A stretch of 64,000 nucleotides of DNA from Synanceia verrucosa (Eukaryota; Chordata; Actinopteri; Perciformes; Synanceiidae): NCBI GenBank assembly GCA_029721515.1, contig CM056559.1:20868065-20932064 (forward strand), given 5' to 3'. The notes under the pieces were generated by a model. That model saw nothing but the letters and a program-made list of their open reading frames with translations, had not been told where the DNA came from and ran no database searches. Numbering within the stretch: the stretch's first letter is position 1; each line of letters opens with the position of its first letter. Position numbers and translations under genes: made by a program. Of the stretch, positions 44,308-58,100 are shown piece by piece.

Positions 44308-45469
44308 CACTATATTGCCAAAAGTATTCATGTTCCAGTCAGATGTTCCACCTTTTCACTTCCATGGCCACAGGTGTATAAAATCAAGCACCTAGGCATG
44401 CAGACTGCTTTTACAAACATTTGTGAAAGAATGGGTCGCTCTCAGGAGCTCAGTGAATTCCAGTGTGGAACTGTGATAGGATGCCACCTGTGCAACAAAT
44501 CCAGTCGTGAAATGTCCTCGCTCCTAAATATTCCACAGTCAACTGTCAGCTGTATTATAAGAACGTGGAAGTGTTTGGGAACGACAGCAACTCAGCCATG
44601 AAGTGGTAGACCACGTAAACTGATGGAGCGGGGTCAGTGGATGCTGAGGCGCATAGTGCAAAGAGGTCACCAACTTTCTGCAGAGTCAATCACTACAGAC
44701 CTCCAAACTTCATGTGGCCTTCAGATTAGCTCAAGAACAGTGCACAGAGAGCTTCATGGAATGGGTTTCCATGGCCGAGCAGCTGCATCCAAGCCATACA
44801 TCACCAAGGGCAATGCAAAGCGCTGGATGCAGTGGCGTAAAGCACGCCGTCTCTGGAGTGACCAATCACACTTCTCCATCTGACAATCTGATGGACGAGT
44901 CCGGGTTTGTTGGTTGCCAGGAGAACGATACTTGTCGGACTGCATTGTGCCAAGTGTAAAGTTGTGGAGGGGGGATTATGGTGTGGGGTTGTTTTTCAGG
45001 AGCTGGGCTTGGCCCCTTAGTTCCAGTAAAAGGAACTCTGAATGCTTCAGCATACCAAGACATTTTGGACAATTCCATGCTCCCAAATTTGTGGGAACTG
45101 TTTGGAGCTGGCCCCTTCCTCTTCCAACATGACTGTGCACCAGTGCACAAAGCAAGGTCCATAAAGACATGGATGACCTGACCTCAACCCGACAGAACAA
45201 CTTTGGGATGAATTAGTAGAGACTGAGAGCCAGGCCTTCTCGTCCAACATCAGCGTGTGACCTCACAAATACGCTTCTGGAAGGATGGTCAAAAATTCCC
45301 ATTAACACACTCCTAAACCTTGTGGACAGCCTTCCCAGAAGAGTTGAGGCTGTTATAGCTGCAAAGGGTGGACCGACGTTATATTGAACCCTATGGATTA
45401 GGAATGGGATGTCACTGAAGTTCATATGTGAGTCAAGGCAGGTGAGTGAATACTTTTGGCAATATAATG
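44308..45469 (+). mobile_element. Tc1-like transposon with decayed transposase
   Basis: Termini cactatattgccaaaagtat and the inverted tacttttggcaatataatg are flanked by TA. The coding part shows MGRSQELSEFQCG, the helix-turn-helix segment SLLNIPQSTVSCIIRTWKC, and PLVPVKGTLNASAYQDILDNS in changing frames. Stop codons (for example TGA at 44600-44602 and at 44881-44883) and deletions make it inactive. It is the same family as 55205-56449. Confidence 0.9.
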
Positions 45470-45471
45470 TA

Positions 45472-46423
45472 TTTACCATCTATCTGTGTTCATGGCCATA
45501 CTGACTGTAATGTTGATATCCGTGGGCAATAAAGCACCAATGGTGTGAAAATACAAGGTTCTGCCTTGAACTTTTGTTTTCCAATGTGACCTCCAGACTG
45601 TAACACTAACTAATCCAGGTGGACAAAGAAAAGCAACTGCATAATGTGACTGACAGTTGAATGTGACTGAGTCATCTCAGGTTCAACAAGGCAGACGTTT
45701 CCAAAAAAGAAAAACAGTCGCTAATAACACAACTTTTTTTTTTGCTTTTAAGTGTGTAAAATGTGATTATTACCAAGATCCTGGCCTCAAACAAAGTGAA
45801 AATCTGGATTGATCATTAAAGTGGAGTTTCTTTCACAAGAGAGAGTCGCAGGAAATAAATACTGTCAGCTCAATGAAAACATCTTTCCTAAGTACAAAAC
45901 ATGGAAAAGAACACATTTCAAACATTCTCCATAAATATAGAATAAATTAAAAACATGTTTAATCCCACACATTCAATGTCTTTCCACTTCCTCACAGGCT
46001 CCCAAGTTCAGTTCAACAGAAAATCAAAAATTACAAAATAATATCACCTCTTTCAATCATGGCATAAATGTAGTGTTTCTGTCATGCACTCTCTGTGACC
46101 TCTGGGCAGCTAATAATAGAGTTCTCATTGCTCTATAGTTTCTGCAGCAGGTTCACACTGTACGTGTGAGGCTGTCTGAATTATTTTAAACCTAAAATAT
46201 AGCAGGAAATTCACATTGTTGCTGTGTACTACAGTACTGCAGTTGCTTTAACACATTCGGATGTTGTTGTTTTGTTTAAAAGCCACTCAGCCACTGGAGG
46301 CCCAAAACTTAAAATAAAACAATAAAAGCTGGGATGGACACAACATGAAAACAAAAGCAGTGTCTTGGTTTTCCTCCTGGCTGTTCTTCACTTTACTTCA
46401 CTCTTTTTGCCCTTAATGAAATA
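45472..46423. other. No gene seen
   Basis: The stretch is AT-rich intergenic DNA between a Tc1 copy and a MITE. No exon, RNA gene or known repeat could be supported. Confidence 0.5.
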
Positions 46424-46924
46424 CAGAGCTTAACAAATGTATCAGAGCAGCAAAGAGCCTCCAGCATCATTTCATTCACTTTAACTTGACTCTTTATTTC
46501 TCACTGAGTTCACTACTCATCACCATTTTGAACAGGAGTGTGGAATTTAAACTGAATTCACCTTTTTAGACCAAAATTTGAGCCTGAACACTGGAATTCT
46601 CTGAGAAGTCAGAAATGAATCCAGACTAGAATACAGTTTTCTGTCCAGGAATTACAAGAAATAACTGCAATCTCAATCAAAAAATAATAATAATGTGCTT
46701 TGATATTTTTTCTGCTTCTTTGTTAACAGAAAACAGTAAATTCCTGAATAACAAGGATAATTATATTTTAGCATTAAATATATCATTTCGATTAAAGAGC
46801 TTGCATATACTGGTGGATTAACAATCACAGAAACATGAAAAATATTTTGGTAATCAGCAATACTGTTAATTTAGGGCAGTTTACCTGACACTGGGTGGTG
46901 GAATAATACATTTGTTAAGCTCTG
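46424..46924 (+). repeat. Short TIR repeat (MITE-like), best copy
   Basis: This 501-bp element has terminal inverted repeats CAGAGCTTAACAAATGTAT and ATACATTTGTTAAGCTCTG and is flanked by TA on each side, the mariner/Tc1 target. Other copies are at 1168, 4723 and 53500. Confidence 0.88.
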
Positions 46925-47999
46925 TACATTTCTGCTGTTTAAGATTGACAGCATTGACAGCATACTGACATTACACAAAGAATGAAACTCTGTGACTCTT
47001 AATGACGTGGCAACAATCTAGTCCGCGTTAAGTATTTGTGTTTCTATTTTTATGGCCACAATGCTCGGCGTGTCCCTCTTTGATGCGTTCAGCTGGCATT
47101 TCATTTCACAAATAAATAGTTTGCAGTATCATCATTTCTCAACTCACACAGTACTTCTTAACTGTTGACAAACATTACCTGCACAAAACTGAATGTTGAC
47201 ATTTAAAAAAGGGGACTGGTCTTGATTTCCCATCCTTCTCAGACACAACCACAGTGTGACAGATTCTCTAGTAAACAAAATTCATAGAGCAGCATGCTGC
47301 TGAAAGTGTGCGCTCACGCACACATGCACACGCACACACACAGTGAAATGACCAAATACACACCGTGCACTGAATTACACACCTGCGCGCGTGCACACAA
47401 TTTGGCAAAATACTCCTCGGTAGTTTCAGCTAGTCACTCCACCCATGTCTGCTCCTCTTCGATGGCAGCTTTTGGTTGCAGCTTATTTTGCATTCCCAGT
47501 TCAAAAGTAAGACAAATTTAGAGGGATGCAAAACGGCTGCCGCCAAGATGGCAGCTGTGGCATTAAGTGAAAGCAAAGGACTGATATCACCTTGTAGACT
47601 TGTCCTGCCGTCCCTTGTCACAGCTCCTCCTCTGCAGTATGTCGCTGACAAAGTAAGGCAGGAAGTATTTAATTCAGTTATGTCTCTGTTATTTAATTCA
47701 GTTACGTCTCTGTTGACCTTCCTCTCAGCTGCTGCGTGCCTTTTCTCTGATTGACACTGGAGGGCAGCGGAGACAGTCCCGCGACTGAATGTCTCACCTT
47801 GACAACACACTGGTATCTCACAGACAAATAAATATCCACTTTTCCTTGTCCTTCAACACACCCCCTACTTGTCATCAACCCCCTCCTCGTCCCCGCACAT
47901 CTTTTCGTTCCTTCTCTACCTCACAGGGCTTTAAAGCATCAGGCACAGGCCAGGGGTAAAAACTAAACAGAGCATAAAAAGCGCTCTCTCCTTCGCTGC
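46925..47999. other. CUL5 downstream region; no gene seen
   Basis: A (CA)n-like stretch lies at 47310-47345. The part next to 48000 is expected to be the CUL5 3' untranslated region on the minus strand, and an aataaa on that strand was not pinned down. No other exon is supported. Confidence 0.5.
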
Positions 48000-50900
48000 C
48001 TAGGCCATGTAAATGAAGGTATTGATGTCTGCCTCGTCCCTCTTTATGTATTTGTGCTCGATGAGCCACTCGATCTGCTCCTTGATCATCTTCTTCTGAG
48101 GCAGAAACATGTTCTTCAGGATCTCCACCAGCTCTGTCTGCAGCTGGGCGTTGCTGATCCTCTTCCTCATCTTCATGATCTGGATGATGGCCTCCTGGAT
48201 GAGAAACAAAACAAGCTGTTGTAACATGTTACAACTTTACAAGCTATGTAAACAGTACATCATAATGTTTTACCTGATCGGTGTAAATCTCTACATGACC
48301 TTTCCTGTTTAACAGTTCTTTGTTTTAAAACTGTTAGTTTCTGTTCGTTGTGACAGTAAATATATTTGTTTTTGTGACACACTTAAGCCTCGTTCACACT
48401 ACACAACTGTCAGAGTCGTCGTCTCGCCGCGGTGTTCACACTACATTCTACGCGGTGTTCACGCGACTCTCTCCTCCCTGGTCAGAGTCTTGGGGTGTTC
48501 ACACTACAGGACTGTTTGGTGACGGGAGTGTTCACACTACATGACACTACATCTGCAGGCGTGGCCGACTGTCGTACTTAACAACGCACCCTGCGGTCCA
48601 GTCAGCCGCCTCTCTGTAATTCCTGGTGAAATGTGCTGCTCATCGTTTTCTAAACACGATAATTTTCTCACTGGAAAATGATCAGCGGCTCATTTGACCA
48701 GGAATTAGCGAGAGGAGGCTGACTGGACCGCAGTCAACGCACAAACTTTTCATTGCAAACATGGACGTGGAACAGAACGCAACCCTCCAGGTTGTTTGTG
48801 CGCTACCATGTAGTGAAAGAAGTAAAAGAGAAAAGTTGTTGTTGCTGCTGCTGCAGCCACTGGATATTTAGCAGGCTAGCTGTACAGTTTTCGTCTGCAA
48901 CTCAGAGTCAGGACTTTGCCTCTGACTGGCATCTTCCAGGTGTTCACAACTAACGGCCCAGGCTCGCCGAGCGGATGACTGTCTCTCCCCCATTTTCGGG
49001 GAAGGGAGCAAAAAACATTCGCTGACCTGCCGATTGGGCTAAAATCATGTAGTGTGAACAAGGAATTAGGTGCAAATCCTGTTTGCTTTTAAAGTGCTAT
49101 ACAGGTAAAATAAACTTGAAAAGCTTCACAAATTTTCCAATCACAGTGCGTGATCTCAAAGGGCTTCAACAATTAATCAGTAAATCAGACTTCATTGGTG
49201 TCATACTTTTCAAACAAATCAAATTGAAGGCCCACAAGTTTGCAAAGGAAAAACAGGATCATGGTTCTTATTGAATTGCTGTTGAACGACATCATGATCA
49301 AGATGTTTTTTTTTGTTTTTTAACATCAAGTCATCCACCTCTGAGGACAATGTGAGTGTTTTTGTGTGTATTTTTCAGTGCAACTTCGTACCTGAGTTCT
49401 GAGTATTCTGAGCTGAACAATTCCTTCATTCTCCTCCTCTCTCATTCGCTCTGTGGTCAGCTGCAGCCGACCAATCAGATTGATCTTTCCCCGTTTTTGG
49501 ACTTTGGAGTTTTTGCTGAGACAAAGACACAGGTGATCAATATCACACATATTGCTGGCTAATTTATTTGGGAATAAGAATATGCCTGTTTAGTAGATAA
49601 ATATTAATGTATATGTATGTTATATTATAAAGCTGTGGAAATAATGACACCCTTTGCAGCTGAACATTAGCTGAATAAAATAATAGTCGGATGGAGGTGT
49701 CCACATTCCTCTACAAAATTTACTTTGGGGCTTTCTTACTTAACATTTGTTTCTCAATGCAAAAACACAGTGACATACATGAGTGAGAACTCCTGGTTGA
49801 CGTAGAAGAGCGTGCTGTCTGTGAAGTCTTTGGGCGAGCTAACCGGAGGGTCATAAGACAGCACCTGTCTCTTCAGCTTGGGGAAGGCCACTAGAGACTG
49901 CAAAGAGGAGAAAGTAGTGCAATACTACTACTGTAAGTTATAAATACTGCCAATATACATGAGTTTCCTTTCTACAGCAGCAACTAGCCGAGTATACAGC
50001 CACCTAGCATTATTGTCGTCTAAAACCACCATCCACGCTGTCTGGTGACTCTTACACAAAACCTTGAAAGGACTGCTCAAAATGACTGCATAGTGTTTAA
50101 CTACCAAAAGAAGACATGGTGCACAAACATTCCTGTATGATGGCAGAATAGCCCAGTATCTTCCATAACTTGTTGCAGATCTGTGCTGTTAACTGATGCA
50201 CTGAGGAAGCTTTTTTTTTACCATTAAACTGATCTGGAAACAGTACCTGCCTGAGCTAGAACGTGAATGTACATTAGTAATGGAATACAACAATCAACAA
50301 GTAATTGAAATCTCAGCTGTAACAGGTAGCTCCGCTGTATTGTCTCACCTATAATTGGAATGTATTTGACCTCATGAAATATCTCCACCTTGTATATTTG
50401 TACAGTGACAGAAGGACTAAAATGAAGCGTAGTATGTCCGTGGTCTGACCCAGAGTGTGCGGCGTAGCTCGGCATCCGGCAGCTCTGTGGCCAGTTTGAG
50501 GTTCTCGAAGCTGATTCGCTCTCTGGGTCTCTGGTTCCAGGCGAACAAAACCGCTAGCTGGAACGTCGTCACCTCCAGGTCGTACTGCCCCACCTCGTTT
50601 TTAAAGGTGATCTGAGCAGAGGGACACAAAGGTGAAGGCAGAGGAGGTGAGAAGTGACACAGTGTTACTCTGTAGGTGTGCTTTAGCAGCCTGATGAGTT
50701 AACGCCAGCTAGCTCAATGAATCAAATTAATACTATAAACCATGACCCCTCCTCAACCACAGTTACCACTGGTGTGTCATCAAACATTAAACCATGCAGC
50801 AGTATGTGACGAACAAGAGGAACATTCTGATTCCAGCAGTGAAAAAAATAAATATATTTTAACTTGCTGAAAATATGATTTACAGATCTTTATCGCAGCA

Positions 50901-53900
50901 GGAACCCTGTATGATCTACTTTTGTAGCTCACTCACAATGCCGTTGGACATGAGGTGATGCCAGTGCAGTTTGCGGCCGCTGTGATTCCTCTTGTAGAAG
51001 TCTTCCACCTCAGGAATCAAGTCCTCCAACTCCGTGGGAAGTGACACAAATACCTTCTCGCTGCTTCGTGACCACGCTCCGGCGTTGAGGATCTTAATGT
51101 TCACACTGTCCGCTGTGGAAAACATCAGGACAACAACTCTGATTAGTCCTTTATACAGAAGATATTCACATTCATGTTCTCATACCGCATACAAGAAGTG
51201 ATAGAAATAAACTGACATATTACAACAAAGTGATAATAATAGTAACACTGATTTGTACTGTAAGGTAGTTTATGCTGTTTTACTGTGCGTGTTGTACCTG
51301 GCAGTGCCAGCTTGTTGTGTTTGTGCATCTCTTTGAAGACCTGATTGAGGTCCTCTGAGACCTTGATGTCCTGAAACATCCTGGCCAGCTTGTTCACATA
51401 ATCAGCAGGCATTCCCACTTCCTGTACAGCCATGCAAGAACACAAAGAGAAAAATAAAAATAAATTCACTATACTCAGATAGTTTTCTTTCACCTAGGGC
51501 TGCCGACTGAACCTAAACTTTGAGTAAAAAAAGTGTTTTATGTTGTTCTGTGAGCAAACTTAACCATTCCAGGCCATGCTGGCACAGCAAGGTTAAAGAC
51601 CTGTTTATGATGTGTTGGAGGTGTGCTGATGAAAGCCTGTCAGTGTGATCGTTTCTTCTTTTACCTTTCCTACCTGTAATATTTAGAACTTTTCCACTGA
51701 CTGAATGGTGGCAAATATAGGGCCATATTTTGTTATTTTGTTTATTAACAAATAGTACAGCTAACTTGCCATCATAAGCATTTCTGCAATAAAACCTCCC
51801 AATGATGCTCCAGGCTACTGAAGTAATAAGAGGTGAACCTTAATATTTGCCAACCTAGACACACATCCTTTAAAATAATTTGGTTTTAGTGAAAGGTGCA
51901 TCTTTAGTCTTAGGGATTAGGTCACCACTGGTGCCAAGCTGAAGCACATCAGCATAGTACAAACGCAGGCCTGGACAAAAACTATGACAGCCTATCAGGG
52001 ATAATGAAGGTAAAAACATAGTTAAAAATTGAAAAAGATTTGTGGAAAGAAATGTCACTGGTATAACATTGGTGTCAATGAGCAGCTCCTTCATTGTGAC
52101 TTTATGCTCTGCTTTTCAGAAAAGTGTAACTCACTCTTAGCCACTCCACCATGTTCTCTTCAATCTCGCTGTCAGCTGATATGTCCAGAATCAGTCGCCT
52201 AGTCAGGTGAGCTTTGTGGTAACGCATGAACACATCTTTATTCTGGACATACTTCAAGACCAATAGCTGTAAGGAGAGAATAAATTAATGTGATAATAGA
52301 GGAAAAAGGGACTAAAAGCACGTGGCTAAGCAGGAAAGAAACTCACCACTTCTTTGAGTTTGAGCTCGATTTCCTCTGAGGTGAGTTTCTTGCTCAGAGG
52401 AGTCTTCCTCAGCAGCATGTCACAGTAGTTCGCCAGCAGCTCAGGACACTTGGACTCTGGCTGAGTCTTCATACCAACACTGGTTGGATGGACAAAAACA
52501 TTAAACATACATGCCACAAAACATGACCATTTTTAATTAAACAGAAAAGACAATGCTACAACAATTAACATGAATTATCATTCCACATCTACAAGGCCCT
52601 CACCCTTTCTGTTTCATAGGCAGCTCCAGTTTGAAGATTGTGGCATCATTGACAACAGCTTTGTAAGCCTGCAGATGAAAGGGAAACAAAGAGGGCTGCA
52701 ACTTGTTCACACTGTCTATTAATCATTTGGTTATACTGTTGATTAATCAATATTAACTTACTCTATAAAAGGTCATGCCTAACACTACAATCATCTGCAT
52801 GCTTCAGGTGAGACCATATGTGTGAGTTTATGCACGTTTGAGTTTTTCTTTATGACTACACACATTTTGGGAACAAGCTGGAATGAACTCAAACGCCTTC
52901 AGCAAAGAGCAGATATGATCCTATTTGTCAATGGGCTTTGGATAAAACAGACCTTATCTCTTGCTGTGAGGAAGCGAGGGTCGTCCTGGAAGGCCTCCTT
53001 CACCAGTTTACTGAAGCGATTAAACAAAGTCAACAATTGCTCCACGTACTTCTCAGAGTCCTGGGCAAACACACAAACACAAATTTCAAACTACTATACA
53101 CGTTGTGAAAGCTGCCCCATAATATTAACATTGGTCTGTGAATCACCTCGTTCATGACACACTTCATGTCCTCACTCCTGAGTTCTGGAGGTGTTAAGCT
53201 GCCTTCACATGATCACCACAAAGTAAAGCGCAGTGTGAGCATAATATGCCATAAAAAGTGCTGTGGTTTACTGTTTCTAACAACAACAGTCAACAGATGA
53301 GCTGTGACCTCATTGGTTGGGCTCTGAAAGGCCGAGCAACAACGTCAAAGTTTAAAAAAACTTTAACTTTGAGACCTCAACATGCTGAAACGCATATCGA
53401 GCACTCAAAGATCTGGGATTTTAATTTAATTTTGTTAATTATAACATGGCTCCACAAATGGTAATTTATGACATTTGAATCTGGGATATAGGGATTGGTT
53501 GGGATTAATCATGGACTCTCATTCTCACGAATACAGTGATTAATACATCAGTATGTGCAAGCTTTTTAATCAATCAAATGATTAACCTGATTTAATCTGG
53601 CTCAGGTGTGGGTATACAAAGGTGAATTCAGTCTAAATTCCTCACTCCTGTTCAACATGGTGAAGTGTAGACAAAGAAAGAGTCCCAATGAAAGCTCTGA
53701 AATGATGCTGGAGGCTCTTTGCTGCTCTAATTCATTTGTTAAGCACTGTATATAGAATGTTTCCTTGGATCCAATTTCCTTGGATTAGAACTTGTGCACT
53801 ATTTTATGTCTTAGATTCTCACTTTTGCATCATTTTGTTTTAACACACATTTAATGAAGATTTTTGAATGGATTATATTGCCACCCAGTGCTTCTCTGTA

Positions 53901-55084
53901 ACTGTTGTGCATGTGACAAAATAAATGACTTCAAAATAAATGACTTAAGTGTGCGTATGTGTACGTACAGTAGTGATAGTCTCAGCAGCAGCCACCATGT
54001 CTGCTAGTCCTGCACTGACGATATGCTCTTCCAGGTCTTTCAGCATGGGCTCGATCCCGCTGGGAACCTTGTCCATCAGTGAAAACATCAGGTGCAGCTC
54101 TGCTCATGGGGGGGAAGAAAATCAGTTACACACTGAACAAGAAACACACTGGCTGAATTGTAAATATTCTGCACTTGCAGACTCATGGAAGGACTGAGCA
54201 AAAATTTATTCAAGTCCTCATTTGGCCTCAAAGTGACTTATAGAGTCTAGCAATAGTGGTCAGATGCAATAATTATACTGTTTATTATGATAACACTAAT
54301 ACGACTGATAATAATAATGGCAACTCTGTAAGAGATCTGCTTTCAAAGCCAAAAATACAAAACAAGGTCAAACGATGTAAAAACAGGTATAAGTGTCATG
54401 AAAAACGCTACCAGCTGCCAGACTCATCAGCTGAGACTGTGGTGGGCAGCTTGTTCAGCTCTTCTGGCAGGAAAGAGAGCAACACTGGGAGAAGCTTTCT
54501 ATTTTTAAAGTCTGTCTCGCTGATGCAGTCAATGTTGTTGCCATGGCGTCCAGCACACATTACAGGGGGATTAGGTTAACTGGCTAATTTAAATTGCACG
54601 TAGGTGTGAATGTGAGTGTGAGTGGTTGTCTTGTTGGTTGTCTCTGTGCCCTGCAATGAACTTAAGACATGTCCAGGGTGCACCCTGCCTTTCACCCTAA
54701 GACAGCTGGGATAGGTTCCAGCCCCCCCCAGCTTTCTTCAGTGAACTTGTCAGGTTTGTTTGATTGCTGCTAGAGCGCCCCATTGATGCAGACGTGTCCT
54801 TTACATGCAGGAGAACTTACTGTCCGTCTCATTTCGTTTGATCATCCCTGGACATTCGGCGAGGATGGTCTCTTTGAATGAAGTCACCAGAGCGTTCACA
54901 CAACACTCCATAAGCTGAGGGGTCACACGGAAAGCAAACACTATAAATAAATAAACAGTCATCACATACACTTAAGACAACTGAAATAGAGTGAACTATT
55001 GACTATATCAGAATAAGTTTGATACTGTCAATTGAATATTGCAGAAGATTTTATATTACACACACACACACATATATACACATA

Positions 55085-55135
<51 letters not shown>

Positions 55136-55148
55136 ATTTTATTATTTT

Positions 55149-55193
<45 letters not shown>

Positions 55194-58100
55194 TGTATAT
55201 TTTGACAATATATTGCCAAAAGTATTCGCTCACCTGCCTTGACTCGCATATGAACTTAAGTGACATCCCATTCCTAATCCATAGGGTTCAATATGATGTC
55301 AGTCCACCCTTTGCAGCTATAACAGCTTCAACTCTTCTGGGAAGGCTGTCCACAAGGTTTAGGAATGTGTTTATGGGAATTTTTGACCATTCTTCCAGAA
55401 GCGTATTTGTGAGGTCACACACTGATGTTGGACGAGAAGGCCTGGCTCTCAGTCTGTGCTCTAATTCATCCCAAAGGTGTTCTATCGGGTTGAGGTCAGG
55501 ACTCTGTGCAGGCCAGTCAAGTTCATCCACACCAGACTCTGTCATCCATGTCTTTATGGACCTTGCTTTGTGCACTGGTGCACAGTCATGTTGGAAGAGG
55601 AAGGGGCCAGCTCCAAACTGTTCCCACAAAGTTGGGAGCATGGAATTGTCCAAAATGTCTTGGTATGCTGAAGCATTCAGAGTTCCTTTTACTGGAACTA
55701 AGGGGCCAAGCCCAGCTCCTGAAAAACAACCCACACCATAATCCTCCCTCCACAACTTTACACTTGGCACAATACAGTCCGACAAGTATCGTTCTCCTGG
55801 CAACCACCAAACCCCGACTCGTCCATCAGATTGCCAGATGGAGAAGCGTGATTCGTCACTCCAGAGAACGTGTCTCCACTGCTCTAGAGTCCAGTGGCGG
55901 CGTGCTTTACACCACTGCATCCGACGCTTTGCATTGCACTTGGTGATGTATGGCTTGGATGCAGCTGCTCGGCCATGGAAACCCATTCCATGAAGCTCTC
56001 TGTGCACTGTTCTTGGGCTAATCTGAAGGCCACATGAAGTTTGGAGGTCTGTAGTGATTGACTCTGCAGAAAGTTGGCGACCTCTTTGCACTATGCGCCT
56101 CAGCATGGAGTGACCCCGCTCCATCAGTTTACGTGTTCTACCACTTCGTGGCTGAGTTGCTGTCGTTCCCAAACACTTCCACGTTCTTATAATACAGCTG
56201 ACAGTTGACTGTGGAATATTCAGGAGCGAGGAAATTTCACGACTGGTTTTGTTGCACAGGTGGCATCCTATCACAGTTCAACGCTGGAATTCACTGAGCT
56301 CCTGAGAGCGACCCATTCTTTCACAAATGTTTGTAAAAGCAGTCTGCATGCCTAGGTGCTTGATTTTATACACCTGTGGCCATGGAAGTGACTGGAACAC
56401 CTGGTTCTGATTATTTGGATGGGTGAGCAAATACTTTTGGCAATATGGTGTGTATATATATATATATATGTATGAATATATACACACACACACACACACT
56501 TAGTATAGTGTAGGGCCCCCTTTTGCGGCCAATACAGCATCAGTTTGTCTTGGGAATGACAGATACAAGTCCTGCACAGTGGCCAGAGGGATTTTGAGCC
56601 ATTCTTCTTGCAGAATAGTGGCCAGGTCACTACGTGATGCTGGTGGAGGAAAACGTTTCCTGACTCGCTCCTCCAAAACACCCCAAAGTGACTCAATAAT
56701 ATTTAGATCTGGTGACTGCGCAGGCCATGGAAGATGTTCAACTTCACTTTCATGTTCATCAAACCACTCTGTCACCAGTCTTGCTGTGTGTATTAGTACA
56801 TTATCATCCTGATACACAGTACCGCTTTCAGGATACAATGTTTGAACCATTGGGTGCACATGGGCCTCCAGAATGGTTCAGTAGTCCTTGGCAGTGACGT
56901 GTCCATCTAGCACAAGTATTGGGCCTAGGGAATGCCATGATATTGCAGCCCAAACCATCACCGATCCACCCCCATGCTTCACTCTAGGCATGCAACAGTC
57001 TGGGTGGTATGTTCTTTGGGGCTTCTCCACACCATAACTCTTCCGAAAGTGGGAAAGACAGTAAAGGTGGACTCATCAGAGAACAATACATGTTTCACAT
57101 TGTCCACAACCCAAGATTTTCTCTGCTGGTACCACTGAAACTGACATTTGGCATTGGCACGAGTCACCAAAGGTTTGGCTATAGCAGCCTGGCCATGGAT
57201 ACTGACCCTGTGGAGCTCCCGATGGGCAGTATTGGTGGAAACAGGAGAGTTGAGGTGCACATTTAATTCTGCAGTGAGCTGGGCAGCTGTGGTTTTTTGA
57301 ATACAATCCGGGTTAGCACCTGGACATCCCTTTCAGACAGCTTCCCCTTGCATTCACAGTTACTCCTGTTGGATGTGGTTCGTCCTTCTTGGTGGTATGC
57401 TGACATTACCCTGGATACCATGGCTTTTGATACATCACAAAGACTTGATATGACTAGATATGTCACCCATAATGTTGTGTGCATTGCAATATTTTAAGCA
57501 AAACTGTGCTATTACTCTGCTAACTGAACCTTCACACTCTGCTCTTACTGGTGTAACGTGCAATCAATGAAGTTTGGCCACCAGGATGGTCAGGATTTAG
57601 CCATGAAACCTCCAACACTAAATTGGCCAGTGTTTCAGTTTCATTGTCCAACCCCTGTATACAGATTGTGAGATTGTCTTCCTGTCAAAGACACTTACTG
57701 CTTGAACAGAATTACATTCACGACGTGTCTCTAGATATCGAAGTGCTCTCTTCTCCTCTTCCCTCAGCTTCGCGTCTGCCTGCAAGAAAACACAGATAAG
57801 CACAAAACACACAGATACTAATAACAATCAACGTTTGGAAAACTCTCTTACATACACTGACCCGCTAATTTCAGCGTGAAGCGGTAAAGACACTAAGCAA
57901 TCGAAGCAGAGACTTCCGGTTATGGCGTCTACATGATTGGCAGTAGGTTCCTGGGCTCCAGCCTACTTAGACATTATTTACATTATTTAAATTTTGACAT
58001 AGCGTCATAAGATTGCTATTATTACACACAATTATTCAAAAATGCCTGAAAGCTGGGAAATAAGACGAAGAAAATTTGTGTTGTTTAGTAAGGACTGGAT

